A stretch of DNA of 64,000 nt from Pacificitalea manganoxidans (GCF_002504165.1 NZ_CP021404.1:2046001-2110000); one strand, 5' to 3'; shown: positions 23,185 through 33,928, counted from the first letter of the stretch. A program made the numbers and translations. Notes: generated by a model from the sequence alone, not told the origin.

Positions 23185-23799
23185 ATGATGCGCCTGTCCC
23201 GGCCCCGCTCAGCCCCTGACACCCTGCGCGCGGAGGCGCCCGACGGGCGTTTTGGGCGCGGGCGCGCGATAGGCGCGCAGCCGGGCGGGCGCATCGCCAA
23301 AACAACCAGCGCCGGGATCGCGGCGCTGGTGCTGGCCTTCGGGCTTGCCGCTTGCGACAGCCTGCGCGGCGACGCGCCCCCGCCGCCTGCGGAGGACACC
23401 ACCGCCGCCGCGCCCGAACCCAGCCCCGCCCCTGATGCCACGCCTGCGCCCGATGCGGACGCAGCACCCGAACCCGCCCCTTTGTCAGATCTGACGCCGC
23501 TGAGCGGCGAGGTGATCGCCCCCGCCGCCGTGCGCAGCACACGGCCCCCGGTGCCCGCCGCATTGACCGGCCCGCAGGCGTCCTGCCTTGGCGATGGCGG
23601 CATGTTCCAGCGCAGCGGCAACGGCACCTATCGCTGCATCCGCCCAACCCCGGATGCAGGCAAATCCTGTTCGGTTTCGACGGACTGCACGGATGTCTGT
23701 CTGGCGCGCTCGCGCAGCTGCACCCCCTTCGCGCCGGTGCCCGGCTGCGTCGAAGTGCTTGGTAAACTTGGCGAAAGGTCCACCCTGTGCCGCAATTGA
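23185..23799 (+). CDS. Cysteine-rich lipoprotein
   Basis: A 204-aa exported protein with three parts: an N-terminal region whose hydrophobic core (about residues 40-56) ends in the lipobox LAAC (C57), a Pro/Ala/Asp linker (about 60-105), and a C-terminal module with eight cysteines (ASCLGDGG..YRCIRP..KSCS..DCTDVCL..SCTPF..GCVEV..LCRN) that could form four disulfides in the periplasm. The first 37 residues before the signal core are unusually long and the true start may be internal. Its stop lies inside the next gene, so the two are coupled. Function unknown; I recall similar proteins only from Rhodobacterales. Confidence 0.75.
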   Translation: MMRLSRPRSAPDTLRAEAPDGRFGRGRAIGAQPGGRIAKTTSAGIAALVLAFGLAACDSLRGDAPPPPAEDTTAAAPEPSPAPDATPAPDADAAPEPAPLSDLTPLSGEVIAPAAVRSTRPPVPAALTGPQASCLGDGGMFQRSGNGTYRCIRPTPDAGKSCSVSTDCTDVCLARSRSCTPFAPVPGCVEVLGKLGERSTLCRN

Positions 23800-24278
23800 C
23801 CGCTCTGCGTCCACTCAACGCCCTTGCGCTTATGGCGCTGGCTGCCTGTGGGGCGCCGCCACCGCCGCAATCCGGGTTTCGGGCGGTCGACGCGCCGATT
23901 TCCTCCATCGCGGGGTTCTCGCGCAGCCAGTTGGTCGGGGATTGGGTGGAGGTCGCGCGCTACGGCAGCGGGCCGTGCACACTGTGCCGCATCAGCTTCG
24001 CCGCCGACGGCGCCCGCGCCACCCGTGCCGACGGCATTGCCGGGCCGGTGGCCGCGCTGGGGCCGGGGCGGATTTCTCTGCCGGGGATAGATGCGCCGGT
24101 CTGGGTGCTGTGGATCGACGGCGACGCGCGCACGCTGGTTCTGGGCACGCCGTCGGGCGCGTTCGGCACCGTGCTCAATCGCGCCGGGGCCGCGCTGCCC
24201 CCGGATCGGCTGACCGCCGCGCGGGAGATTTTCGATTTCGCGGGCTACGATCCGCAGGCCCTGCGCCTGTTGCCCTAG
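23787..24278 (+). CDS. Lipocalin-like small lipoprotein
   Basis: A 163-aa protein starting at a GTG that overlaps the end of the preceding gene by 13 bases, implying coupled translation. The signal ends in a lipobox LAAC with C21 lipidated. The mature part has the lipocalin-type opening SQLVGDWVEVARYGSG followed by alternating beta-like strands (CRISFAADGARA, PVWVLWIDGDARTLVLGTP). This suggests a ligand-binding beta-barrel tethered to a membrane, similar in style to Blc. The family assignment rests on that single motif plus size. Confidence 0.7.
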   Translation: MPQLTALRPLNALALMALAACGAPPPPQSGFRAVDAPISSIAGFSRSQLVGDWVEVARYGSGPCTLCRISFAADGARATRADGIAGPVAALGPGRISLPGIDAPVWVLWIDGDARTLVLGTPSGAFGTVLNRAGAALPPDRLTAAREIFDFAGYDPQALRLLP

Positions 24279-24287
24279 GCGCAGACC

Positions 24288-25450
<1,163 letters not shown>

Positions 25451-25659
25451 TTACGTCATAGCGTCAAGGAACGGAAGAGCGCCCCGTGCGGCGGCACGCC
25501 CCATCGACAGAACTTGTGCAAATGCGCGCCGTTGCGTAGAAGGCGGGCCAGACCGGCATGCCGCGTCCGCGCCCCGCGGGCGCCCGCGCCGCCGGAGCCG
25601 TGGCCGGAGATCGACCCCATGACCTTGTCTCATGACCTGTGCCCCATGACTTGCCGCCC

Positions 25660-26505
25660 ATGACATTGAGCCGTCCCACAGGGCCCGCCGACCCGCGCGA
25701 CCCCGGCCTGTCCGCGCCCAGTTCCGCCCCGGCGTTTCAGCTGCGGCTGGCGCGCGACGCGCAGGATCTGAAAGCCGCGCAGCGCCTCCGCTACGAGGTG
25801 TTCGTCGCCGAGTTGGGCGGCGATGGCCCGATGGTCGATCACGACGCGCGGCTGGAAACCGACCGGTTCGATCCGTTCTACGACCATCTGCTGCTGATCG
25901 ACCCCGCCCGCGATCCCGACACGCTGTCGCATGTGGTGGGCGTCTACCGGCTGCTGCGCGGTGACCGGGCCGAGGCCGTGGGCCAATTCTATTCCGACGA
26001 CGAATATGATCTGAGCCTGCTGCGCGCGGGCGGACGGCCCCTGCTGGAACTGGGGCGCTCCTGCCTGCACCCGGCCTATCGCGGCGGCTCGGCCATGTAT
26101 CACCTGTGGAACGGGCTTGCCGAATATGTCGCCGATCATGGCATCGAAATCCTGTTCGGCACCGCGTCCTTTCACGGCACCGATATCGCGGCGCTGGCCC
26201 AGCCGCTCAGCCACCTGCACCACGCCCACCTCGCCCCGCCTGATATGCGGGTGCGCCCACATCCGCATGTGTTTCAGCGCATGGATCTGCTGCCGCCCGA
26301 CCAGATCGATCGCAAGGCCGCGATGCTGGCCACGCCCGCGCTGATCAAGGGGTATCTGCGCATGGGCGGCTATGTCGGCGACGGGGCCTTTGTCGACCAC
26401 GCGTTCAACACCACCGATGTCTGTCTGGTCATGGACACCACTCGTATGAACAACCGCCAGCGCGATCTCTACACCCGCGAGCGCAGCCGCGCGGGACGGG
26501 GCTAA
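25660..26505 (+). CDS. olsB: Ornithine-acyl-ACP N-acyltransferase (first step of ornithine lipid synthesis)
   Basis: A 281-aa GNAT-fold enzyme that transfers a 3-hydroxyacyl group from acyl carrier protein to ornithine, making lyso-ornithine lipid. Family blocks are LRYEVFVAELGGDGPMVDHD near residues 45-65, HVVGVYRLLRG and LELGRSCLHPAYRGGSAMYHLW. The next gene, four bases downstream, is the second acyltransferase of the pathway, which confirms the call. The start is uncertain: CATGAC units are repeated upstream, and a GTG at 25639 is also in frame. Confidence 0.92.
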   Translation: MTLSRPTGPADPRDPGLSAPSSAPAFQLRLARDAQDLKAAQRLRYEVFVAELGGDGPMVDHDARLETDRFDPFYDHLLLIDPARDPDTLSHVVGVYRLLRGDRAEAVGQFYSDDEYDLSLLRAGGRPLLELGRSCLHPAYRGGSAMYHLWNGLAEYVADHGIEILFGTASFHGTDIAALAQPLSHLHHAHLAPPDMRVRPHPHVFQRMDLLPPDQIDRKAAMLATPALIKGYLRMGGYVGDGAFVDHAFNTTDVCLVMDTTRMNNRQRDLYTRERSRAGRG

Positions 26506-26508
26506 CCG

Positions 26509-27330
26509 ATGGCCGCCGCTTGGCAATCGCAGGATGCGCCTGTGCGCACGGACCCGATCGGCCCGCTGGGATGGGCGCTGGTGGTGCTGCGCGGGGCGAT
26601 CCTCGGTGTCGTGACCTTCGGGTGTCTGGGCCTGCTGCTGCTGGTCCGGCTGGTGGAGCGCCCCCTGTGCGGCGTGAACCGCCCCGTGACCCCCCACATC
26701 ACGCAGTTCGTCTGCCGCGCGGCGTTCCGCATCCTTGGCATCCGTCACAGCGTGCGCGGCACCCCCATGCGCGAAGGCGGCGCGGTCGTCGCCAATCACG
26801 CAAGCTGGCTCGATATTTTCGCACTCAACGCGCCCCAGCGGATCTATTTCGTGTCCAAGGATGAGGTTCGCGACTGGCCCGGCATCGGCTGGCTTGCCCG
26901 CGCCACCGGCACCGTCTTTATCGCCCGCAAATCGCGCGAGGCCGGGGTGCAGGCCCGCTTATTCGAAACCCGCATGGCCGCAGGTCACCGGCTGCTGTTC
27001 TTCCCCGAAGGCACCAGCACGGATGGCCGCCGCGTCCTGCCGTTCAAGACCAGCCTGTTTCAGGCCTTCATGACCGAGCCTCTGCGCGCCGAACTGCACG
27101 TCCAGCCCGTCACCGTGATCTACCACGCCCCCGAAGGCGCCGATCCCCGTTTCTACGGCTGGTGGGGCGACATGGATTTCGGCAGCCACCTGCTCAAGGT
27201 GCTGGCCCGCCCGCGTCAGGGCGCCGTCGAAATCGTCTTCCACCCCCCTGTGGAAGCGCGCGATTTCAACGACCGCAAAGCCCTGGCCCGCCATTGCGAA
27301 ACCCGCGTCCGGGGGGCGTTCCCGGTCTAG
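26509..27330 (+). CDS. olsA: Lyso-ornithine lipid O-acyltransferase
   Basis: A 273-aa membrane-associated PlsC-type acyltransferase expected to add the second acyl chain to lyso-ornithine lipid. A hydrophobic segment spans residues 19-48. The HX4D catalytic motif is H97-D102 (NHASWLD), and FPEG is at 165-168 (FFPEGTSTDGRR). Adjacent to olsB with a 3-base gap, so OlsA rather than a general PlsC. Its TAG stop overlaps the convergent glycosyltransferase stop in a shared CTAG. Confidence 0.92.
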   Translation: MAAAWQSQDAPVRTDPIGPLGWALVVLRGAILGVVTFGCLGLLLLVRLVERPLCGVNRPVTPHITQFVCRAAFRILGIRHSVRGTPMREGGAVVANHASWLDIFALNAPQRIYFVSKDEVRDWPGIGWLARATGTVFIARKSREAGVQARLFETRMAAGHRLLFFPEGTSTDGRRVLPFKTSLFQAFMTEPLRAELHVQPVTVIYHAPEGADPRFYGWWGDMDFGSHLLKVLARPRQGAVEIVFHPPVEARDFNDRKALARHCETRVRGAFPV

Positions 27331-28139
27331 GCGCTGAGCGCAGGAGGCGCGCCGCTATCGGGCCCGGACCCGTCGCGAGCCCCCTGCGCCAACAGGGTTT
27401 GCAGGTCGGGCACTTCGATCCGCTTTTTCCATGTCAGCTTGTGCAGCGGCACCCCGGTCAGATCGGGCCGGGCTGGCTCGTCACCCTCCGCCCGCGCCAC
27501 CAGATAGCGCTGTGCGCGATGCAGCGGCACGGCGCCAATACGCGGCATGTGCTGCAACAACCGCCGGAAACTTGCGGAAAACATCAGGTATTCAAAGACA
27601 TAGTGATAGGCGAAATAGGGCGGCTTGCGGATGTCGGCCAGAACATGCGCGCGATAGCCCGCCTCCAGCCGGCGCAGCGCCTCATGGCCCGGAAGCGACG
27701 CCAGAAACCATGTGGAGATGATCCGATCCGGGTGCGGATTGGAAAACACGAACAGCCCCGCTGGCATCATCAACGGCAACCAGTCATTGAGGGGTCGCGC
27801 GCAGAACGTCGTGGCATCCGCCCAGACCCCGCCCCGCGCCAAAAGCAGCCGCATCCGCAGCAGGTTCGATCGCCGCCGGATCAACATACCCGCCGGCAGA
27901 TCGCTCATATCGACCAGCGCCTCGGCGCTGTCGCCATCCAAAACCACAATCTCCCAACCGGGGTTCTGCGACCGCCACGACGCGATGCATTCGCGCACCA
28001 GATCGGGGGCAGCCGCTTCGCCTTGTTGCCAATACATCCAAACACGACGCGGCAGGCGGGAAAAGCACTCGTCAGATGGCATGTCCCGGCGCAGGAGGCG
28101 GCGTAGGCCGCGCTCTCTGCGCCGGACAAACCAATTCAT
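27327..28139 (-). CDS. Capsular polysaccharide synthesis-type glycosyltransferase
   Basis: A 270-aa protein resembling the Caps_synth/GT32-like family: RVWMYWQQGEAAAPDLVREC near residue 33, SWRSQNPGWEIVVLD, then IRRRSNLLRMRLLLARGGVWADATTF. The last contains the family's metal/nucleotide-sugar site (here WADAT where many have DxD). It probably transfers a sugar in the cytoplasm to a surface glycan. No other polysaccharide genes are nearby; it follows ettA by nine bases and may be co-transcribed with it. Confidence 0.82.
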   Translation of the reverse strand: MNWFVRRRERGLRRLLRRDMPSDECFSRLPRRVWMYWQQGEAAAPDLVRECIASWRSQNPGWEIVVLDGDSAEALVDMSDLPAGMLIRRRSNLLRMRLLLARGGVWADATTFCARPLNDWLPLMMPAGLFVFSNPHPDRIISTWFLASLPGHEALRRLEAGYRAHVLADIRKPPYFAYHYVFEYLMFSASFRRLLQHMPRIGAVPLHRAQRYLVARAEGDEPARPDLTGVPLHKLTWKKRIEVPDLQTLLAQGARDGSGPDSGAPPALSA

Positions 28140-28148
28140 GAACACATG

Positions 28149-29804
28149 TTATCTCGTAAATTTCTTATACTTCACACGGGTTGGCTCGACCGCATCAGGG
28201 CCGAGACGGCGGATCTTGTCTTCCTCATAGGCCTCAAAATTGCCTTCGAACCATTCCACATGCGCCTCGCCTTCGAAAGCGAGAATATGCGTGCACAGCC
28301 GGTCGAGGAAGAAACGGTCGTGGCTGATAATGACGGCGCAGCCCGCGAAATCCTCCAGCGCGTCTTCCAGCGCGCGCAGGGTTTCGACGTCCAGATCGTT
28401 GGTCGGCTCATCGAGCAGCAGCACATTGCCGCCGGATTTCAGCAGCTTGGCCATATGCACGCGGTTGCGTTCACCGCCAGACAGCAGGCCCACCTTTTTC
28501 TGCTGGTCGCCACCCTTAAAGTTGAACGCCCCGCAATAGGCACGGCTGTTCATCTGCGCGTCGCCCAATTCGATGATCTCGGCCCCGCCGGAGATTTCCT
28601 CCCACACGGTCTTGTCGCCGCCAAGCGCATCGCGGGACTGATCGACATAGGACAGATCCACGGTGTCGCCGTAGGTGACAGACCCGGAATCGGGCTGTTC
28701 CTGCCCGGTCAGCATCCGGAACAGCGTGGATTTACCCGCGCCATTCGGGCCGATCACGCCCACCACGCCGCCCGGCGGCAGCGAGAAGCTCAGATCCTCG
28801 ATCAGCAGCCGGTCGCCATAGGCTTTGCGCAGGTTCTCGACCTCGATCACCTTATTGCCCAGACGCGGACCGTTGGGGATGATAATCTGCGCCTTGCCGA
28901 CGCGCTCGCGCTCGGACTGGCCCGCCAGTTCTTCATAGGCGTTGATCCGGGCTTTCTGCTTGGCCTGACGGGCTTTCGCACCGGCGCGGATCCATTCCAG
29001 TTCGCGGTCGAGGATCTTCTGCCGGGATTTGTCTTCCTTGGCCTCGCGCGCCAGACGCTCGGCTTTCTGCTCCAGCCACGCGGTGTAATTGCCCTCGTAG
29101 GGAATGCCCCGGCCCCGGTCGAGTTCGAGGATCCAGCCGGTGATGCTGTCGAGGAAGTAACGGTCGTGGGTGACGATCAGGATCGTGCCCTTGTATTCGA
29201 TCAGGTGCTTTTGCAGCCATGCGATCGTTTCGGCGTCCAGATGGTTGGTCGGCTCGTCGAGCAGCAGCATGTCCGGCGCTTCGAGCAGCAGCTTGCACAG
29301 GGCCACGCGGCGGCGTTCGCCGCCCGACAGGTTCTCCGGCATCGCCTCATCGGGCGGGCAGCGCAGAGCCTCCATCGCCACGTCGATCTGGCTGTCCAGA
29401 TCCCACAGGTTCTGGCTGTCGATCTGGTCTTGCAGCTGGGCCATCTCCTCGGCGGTCTCGTCCGAGTAGTTCATCGCCAGTTCGTTATAGCGCTCCAGCA
29501 GATCCTGCTTGGCCTTCACGCCCAGCATGACGTTTTCGCGGACGGTCTTGTCCTCGTCCAGCTTCGGCTCCTGCGGCAGGTAACCTACGCGCGCGCCCTC
29601 GGCGGCCCATGCCTCGCCGGTGAAATCCTTGTCCATCCCGGCCATGATCTTCATCAGCGTGGATTTACCCGCGCCGTTGACGCCGACGACGCCGATCTTC
29701 ACGCCAGGCAGGAAGCTCAGCCGGATGTTCTCAAAGCATTTCTTGCCGCCCGGATAGGTCTTGGAGACGCCATCCATGTGATACACATACTGGTAGGCCG
29801 CCAT
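28149..29804 (-). CDS. ettA: Energy-dependent translational throttle protein EttA (ABC-F)
   Basis: A 551-aa soluble ABC-F ATPase that binds the ribosomal E site and gates entry into elongation according to the ATP/ADP ratio. It has two nucleotide-binding domains: Walker A GVNGAGKST at 41-49 and GPNGAGKST in the second half, signatures LSGGERRR and LSGGERNR, and the linker/P-site tether rich in Arg/Lys/Glu (AKEDKSRQKILDRELEW). No membrane segments. AAAGGA precedes the ATG at 29804; an upstream frame extension of 20 codons is unlikely to be used. Confidence 0.95.
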   Translation of the reverse strand: MAAYQYVYHMDGVSKTYPGGKKCFENIRLSFLPGVKIGVVGVNGAGKSTLMKIMAGMDKDFTGEAWAAEGARVGYLPQEPKLDEDKTVRENVMLGVKAKQDLLERYNELAMNYSDETAEEMAQLQDQIDSQNLWDLDSQIDVAMEALRCPPDEAMPENLSGGERRRVALCKLLLEAPDMLLLDEPTNHLDAETIAWLQKHLIEYKGTILIVTHDRYFLDSITGWILELDRGRGIPYEGNYTAWLEQKAERLAREAKEDKSRQKILDRELEWIRAGAKARQAKQKARINAYEELAGQSERERVGKAQIIIPNGPRLGNKVIEVENLRKAYGDRLLIEDLSFSLPPGGVVGVIGPNGAGKSTLFRMLTGQEQPDSGSVTYGDTVDLSYVDQSRDALGGDKTVWEEISGGAEIIELGDAQMNSRAYCGAFNFKGGDQQKKVGLLSGGERNRVHMAKLLKSGGNVLLLDEPTNDLDVETLRALEDALEDFAGCAVIISHDRFFLDRLCTHILAFEGEAHVEWFEGNFEAYEEDKIRRLGPDAVEPTRVKYKKFTR

Positions 29805-30171
29805 GCGCTGTCCTTTCGGTGTTCTGGACCCGCCTTGCGGGTGTTGTCTGAATTTCGCCTCCATCTATGGGAGCCGGGGCCAAAGGGCAATCGCTCACCC
29901 GCGCCGACACGGGGCCCCGATCCGATTTTCGCCGCGTGCAGCGCCCTATCCAGCCCCGCCCTGCCCGTCTGCGGTGCCCTGCAACGACGGACCTGTCCCC
30001 AGACCTCGGCGCGGCGCCGCCGAGGCCGGTAAAATTTGACTGTATACCATGGCACACATTGACGGATGCAGCGGCGTTGTTTAAGCGGAACGGGATTGCC
30101 CACTCGCGGTCGGGGCACGCGGGAACAGACCCGTCAGCCCGGCCCGCCCGACTTCGGAGATGACGGAACTC
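29805..30171. other. Divergent ettA/idh upstream region
   Basis: A 367-bp non-coding region holding promoters of both genes. It contains a possible -35 TTGACT (30036-30041) and the 18-bp near-palindrome shared with acnA. No other feature is recognised. Confidence 0.6.
30041..30058. promoter_or_regulatory. Putative operator upstream of idh, shared with acnA
   Basis: TGTATACCATGGCACACA is an imperfect 18-bp palindrome (only two of nine pairs mismatched), centred about 122 bp before the idh start and overlapping a TTGACT -35-like hexamer. The acnA upstream region carries TGTATACCGTTGCACACC about 104 bp before its start. The TGTATAC half resembles GntR-family operators. Confidence 0.5.
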
Positions 30172-32373
30172 ATGGCAGACACTCAGACCCCCGATATCAT
30201 TTATACCATCGTGGACGAAGCCCCGGAACTGGCCAGCCATTCGCTGCTGCCGATGATCCGCAGCTTCGCCGCTGCCGCCGGCATCGATGTGGAAACCCGC
30301 AACATCTCCGTCGCCGGGCGGATCCTTGCGGCCTTCCCCGACTACCTCAATGACGATCAGCGCGTCTCCGACGATCTGGCCGAACTGGGCGAGTTGGTGA
30401 AGACCCCCGACGCCAACGTCATCAAGCTGCCCAACATCTCGGCCTCCGTGCCGCAGCTGGTCGCCGCGCTGCGCGAACTGCAATCGCAGGGCTACAACCT
30501 CCCCGACTACCCCGAGGAGCCGACCACCGACGAAGAGCGTGACGTCCGCGCCCGCTATGACGCGATCAAGGGCTCCGCGGTGAACCCGGTCCTACGCGAA
30601 GGCAACTCCGACCGCCGCGCGGCAAAGGCCGTGAAATCCTACGCCATGCAGCACCCCCACTCGATGGGCAAATGGTCGTCGGACAGCCGCACCCATGTCG
30701 CGACGATGGGCGCGCGCGATTTCCGCTCCAACGAGAAATCCACCACCATCACCGCCGCGCAGGCCGGTGGCGCCCGCATCACCTTTACCTCCGCAGGCGG
30801 CGCCGAAACCGTGCTGAAGGATGGCCTGTCCTATGACGAAGGCACCGTCGTCGACGCGACCTTCCTGTCCGCCTCCGCCCTGCGCGCCTTCATCAAGGAG
30901 CAGATCGCCGCAACCGAGCCGGGCGTGCTGTTCTCCGTCCACCTGAAGGCCACCATGATGAAGGTCTCCGACCCGATCATCTTTGGTCATTTCGTGGCGG
31001 TCTACCTCGAAGACTTCCTTGCCAAGCACGGCCAGACCGTCAGCGATCTGGGCTGGTCGCCCAATTCGGGCCTCGGCGATCTGGAAGCACGCATCGCCGG
31101 CAAGACCGAGCTTGAAGCCGATCTGAAAGCCGCGCTGGAAGCACGCCCGCCGCTTTACATGGTGAATTCCGATCGCGGCATCAGCAACCTGCACGTCCCC
31201 TCGGACGTCATCATCGACGCCTCCATGCCCGCGATCATCCGCGCCGGTGGCATTGGCTGGGGTCCGGACGGCAACGCCGCCGAAACCAAATGCTGCATCC
31301 CTGATAGCAGCTATGCCGCCGTCTATGACGAGACGATCGACTATTTCAAGGAAACCGGCGCGCTCGACCCCACCTCCTGCGGTGCCGTGTCGAATGTCGG
31401 CCTGATGGCGCAGAAAGCCGAAGAATACGGCTCCCACCCCACCACCTTCGAAATGTCGGAAGCAGGCACCGTGCGCATCGTGCTCGCCAATGGCGACGTG
31501 CTGCATGAACACGCCGTCGAAGCAGGCGACATCTGGCGCTCCGCCACCGCCAAAAAGGCCCCGATCGAAGACTGGATCAAGCTTGGCATCGCCCGTACGA
31601 AAGCAACCGGCGCCGCGGCATTCTGGCTCGACGCTTCCCGCGCCCATGACGCCGAACTCATCAAGGTGGTGAAACCCGCACTTGAGAAAGCCGGCATCGA
31701 TATCCCGATCATGGCCCCGCGCGAAGCCACCCGCTTCACGCTGGAAACCATGCGCAAGGGCGACGATTGCGTCACCATCACCGGCAACGTGCTGCGCGAC
31801 TACCTGACCGACCTGTTCCCGATCCTTGAACTGGGCACCTCGGCCAAGATGCTGTCGATCGTGAAGCTGATGAACGGCGGCGGCCTGTTCGAAACCGGCG
31901 CTGGCGGCTCCGCGCCCAAGCACGTTCAGCAGCTGGTCGAGGAAAACCACCTGCGTTGGGACAGCCTCGGCGAATTCTGCGCTCTGGGCGAAAGCCTGAA
32001 GTTCCTCGCCGAAGCGCGCGGCAAACAGCAGGCGCAGGTTCTGGGCGAAGCGGTCGAGGCCGCGACCCAGCAGGTGCTCGACAATGACCGCTCGCCCGAG
32101 CGTAAGGTCGGCGCGAACGACAACCGCAGCTCGCATTACTGGTTCACCCGCTACTGGGCCGAAGCCTTGGCCGCACAGCAGGACGATGCCGACCTCGCCG
32201 CCCATTTCGCCCCCATCGCGCAGGCGCTGGCCGAAAAGGAAGCGACGATCCTCGCCGAGCTTCAGGACGGCGAAGGCAAGCCCGTCGATCTGGGCGGCTA
32301 CTACCACCCGGGAGAGGACAAGACCTCCGCGGTCATGCGCCCCTCCGCCACGCTCAACGCGATCCTCGGCTGA
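30172..32373 (+). CDS. idh: Isocitrate dehydrogenase (NADP+), monomeric type
   Basis: A 733-aa enzyme oxidising isocitrate to 2-oxoglutarate with NADP+. The length and sequence place it in the monomeric IDH family (about 740 aa), not the 45-kDa dimeric one. Family blocks: [16 protein letters not shown] near residue 140, [23 protein letters not shown] region, [12 protein letters not shown] near 485, and [29 protein letters not shown] lies upstream of the chosen ATG (30172); an ATG four codons earlier is possible. Shares a candidate operator with acnA and ends at a strong terminator. Confidence 0.95.
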   Translation: MADTQTPDIIYTIVDEAPELASHSLLPMIRSFAAAAGIDVETRNISVAGRILAAFPDYLNDDQRVSDDLAELGELVKTPDANVIKLPNISASVPQLVAALRELQSQGYNLPDYPEEPTTDEERDVRARYDAIKGSAVNPVLREGNSDRRAAKAVKSYAMQHPHSMGKWSSDSRTHVATMGARDFRSNEKSTTITAAQAGGARITFTSAGGAETVLKDGLSYDEGTVVDATFLSASALRAFIKEQIAATEPGVLFSVHLKATMMKVSDPIIFGHFVAVYLEDFLAKHGQTVSDLGWSPNSGLGDLEARIAGKTELEADLKAALEARPPLYMVNSDRGISNLHVPSDVIIDASMPAIIRAGGIGWGPDGNAAETKCCIPDSSYAAVYDETIDYFKETGALDPTSCGAVSNVGLMAQKAEEYGSHPTTFEMSEAGTVRIVLANGDVLHEHAVEAGDIWRSATAKKAPIEDWIKLGIARTKATGAAAFWLDASRAHDAELIKVVKPALEKAGIDIPIMAPREATRFTLETMRKGDDCVTITGNVLRDYLTDLFPILELGTSAKMLSIVKLMNGGGLFETGAGGSAPKHVQQLVEENHLRWDSLGEFCALGESLKFLAEARGKQQAQVLGEAVEAATQQVLDNDRSPERKVGANDNRSSHYWFTRYWAEALAAQQDDADLAAHFAPIAQALAEKEATILAELQDGEGKPVDLGGYYHPGEDKTSAVMRPSATLNAILG

Positions 32374-32410
32374 TCGCAGCGGGGCCCCGCGCCCCATCTC
32401 ATGATCCCGA

Positions 32411-32438
32411 AGGGGAGCGCCCGTGCGCTCCCCTTTTT
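32411..32438 (+). terminator. Rho-independent terminator after idh
   Basis: Perfect 10-bp stem AGGGGAGCGC / GCGCTCCCCT with a 4-base loop (CCGT), followed by TTTT. It separates idh from the P450 gene. Confidence 0.88.
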
Positions 32439-32548
32439 CATGCCTGCCCCTCCGGCTGAGGCAGGGCGCTACGCGAAACACACCGCCGACGCCCATCGCG
32501 CGCGCTGCCCCACTGGACATGCCCGGCCCGCATGTCACATTCCCTGCC

Positions 32549-33928
32549 ATGACCGATTTCGTGCCGCCGCATATCCCGCCGCAGATGCGGCCTCTCGGGC
32601 TTCTGGGCTCGCTGCGCGCCATGCGCAGCAACGTGCTCACCATCATTCCCGGCATCGCCTATACCCAGCCCATCGTCACCGGCACCACCGGGCCGGGGCG
32701 CTGGCACATGGTGCAAAGCCCCGAAGCGATGAAGCGCGTGTTCCTCGACAACCACGCCAATTACCCCAAATCCGAAGCCATGCTGCGGATGCTGCGCCCG
32801 GCTGTCGGCGCCAGCCTCTTTACCGCCGAGGGCGCGCAGTGGCGCTGGCAGCGCCGCGCCATCGCCCCGGTCTTTACCGCCCGCAACGTCACCGCGCTGG
32901 CTCCGATGATGACCGGCACCGCGGAACGGGCCAGCACCCGGCTTGCCGCCGGATCTGGCCCCGTGGGCATCGTCGGGCAGATGCTGTCGGCCACGTTCGA
33001 TGTGATCTGCGAAGTGGCCCTATCCGGGCGCGACCACTTTGACGCCGACCTCTATGCCGAAGCGATCACACGGTATTTCCTGACCATCGGACGCGTGTCC
33101 TTGCTGGATTTTCTGGAAGCGCCCGCATGGTTGCCCCGTCCCGGCGAATTCACCGGGCGTCAATCCGTGCGCACGATGCACCGCATGGTTGCGCAGGCGA
33201 TCGAGGCCCGCCGCGCCCGCCCCGCGCAGCCCGATGCCGCGCCCGATGATCTGCTGGACTACATGCTGCGCGCCGAAGACCCCGAAACCGGCCGCCGCAT
33301 GACCGCGCAGGATCTGCTGCACAACATGCAGTTCTTTATCGTCGCCGGGCATGAGACGACGGCGCTGGCGCTGTCTTGGGCGCTGCTGATGCTGGCACAT
33401 TCTCCGGACATCCAGCAGGCCGCCCATGCCGAGGCCCGCGCTGTGCTGGGCGCCCGCGCCGCCACCGCCGCCGATCTTTCCGCCCTGCCACTGACGGAGG
33501 CGATCTTGGACGAAACCATGCGCCTTTATCCGCCCGTGGGCTTTCTCGCGCGCAATGTGTTGAGGCCCGACATGCTCCACGAGCGCGAAATCCGCCCCGG
33601 CGATGCGCTGTTTCTCAATATCTGGTCGCTGCACCGGCACCGGGATCTGTGGCCCGCGCCCGATGCCTTCGACCCCGGTCATTTCAGCGCCGAGGCCCGC
33701 GCCAACCGCGACCGCTATGCGCATCTGCCCTTTGGGGCCGGGCCGCGCGTCTGCGTGGGCGCGAATTTCGCGATGATGCAGGCGCAGATCATCCTCGCCA
33801 CGCTGCTGGCGCGGTTCCGTTTCCATCCCGCAGGCGCCCTGCCGGTGCCGGTCATGCATATGACCATCCGCCCCGATCCTGACATCACCCTGCGGGTCGA
33901 ACCGATTCCCGACACCCCGGAAAAATGA
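32549..33928 (+). CDS. Cytochrome P450
   Basis: A 459-aa heme monooxygenase without a membrane anchor. Diagnostic motifs: I-helix AGHETT at residues 266-271, K-helix ExxR at E322-R325 (DETMRLYPPVG) and the heme loop FGAGPRVCVG with the ligand C402. The B-C region (YPKSEAMLRMLRPAVGASLFT) resembles P450s of the CYP102/CYP4-like fatty-acid type found in alphaproteobacteria, but the substrate cannot be assigned. Electrons probably come from a ferredoxin; one is encoded at 25 kb. An upstream in-frame ATG at 32519 is possible. It sits where many relatives carry phoR, directly before the pst operon. Confidence 0.92.
   Translation: MTDFVPPHIPPQMRPLGLLGSLRAMRSNVLTIIPGIAYTQPIVTGTTGPGRWHMVQSPEAMKRVFLDNHANYPKSEAMLRMLRPAVGASLFTAEGAQWRWQRRAIAPVFTARNVTALAPMMTGTAERASTRLAAGSGPVGIVGQMLSATFDVICEVALSGRDHFDADLYAEAITRYFLTIGRVSLLDFLEAPAWLPRPGEFTGRQSVRTMHRMVAQAIEARRARPAQPDAAPDDLLDYMLRAEDPETGRRMTAQDLLHNMQFFIVAGHETTALALSWALLMLAHSPDIQQAAHAEARAVLGARAATAADLSALPLTEAILDETMRLYPPVGFLARNVLRPDMLHEREIRPGDALFLNIWSLHRHRDLWPAPDAFDPGHFSAEARANRDRYAHLPFGAGPRVCVGANFAMMQAQIILATLLARFRFHPAGALPVPVMHMTIRPDPDITLRVEPIPDTPEK

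Noticed and set aside
28146-30032. 628-codon plus-strand frame opposite ettA
   Set aside because: Antisense shadow; ettA is complete and the plus-strand product has no recognisable domain.
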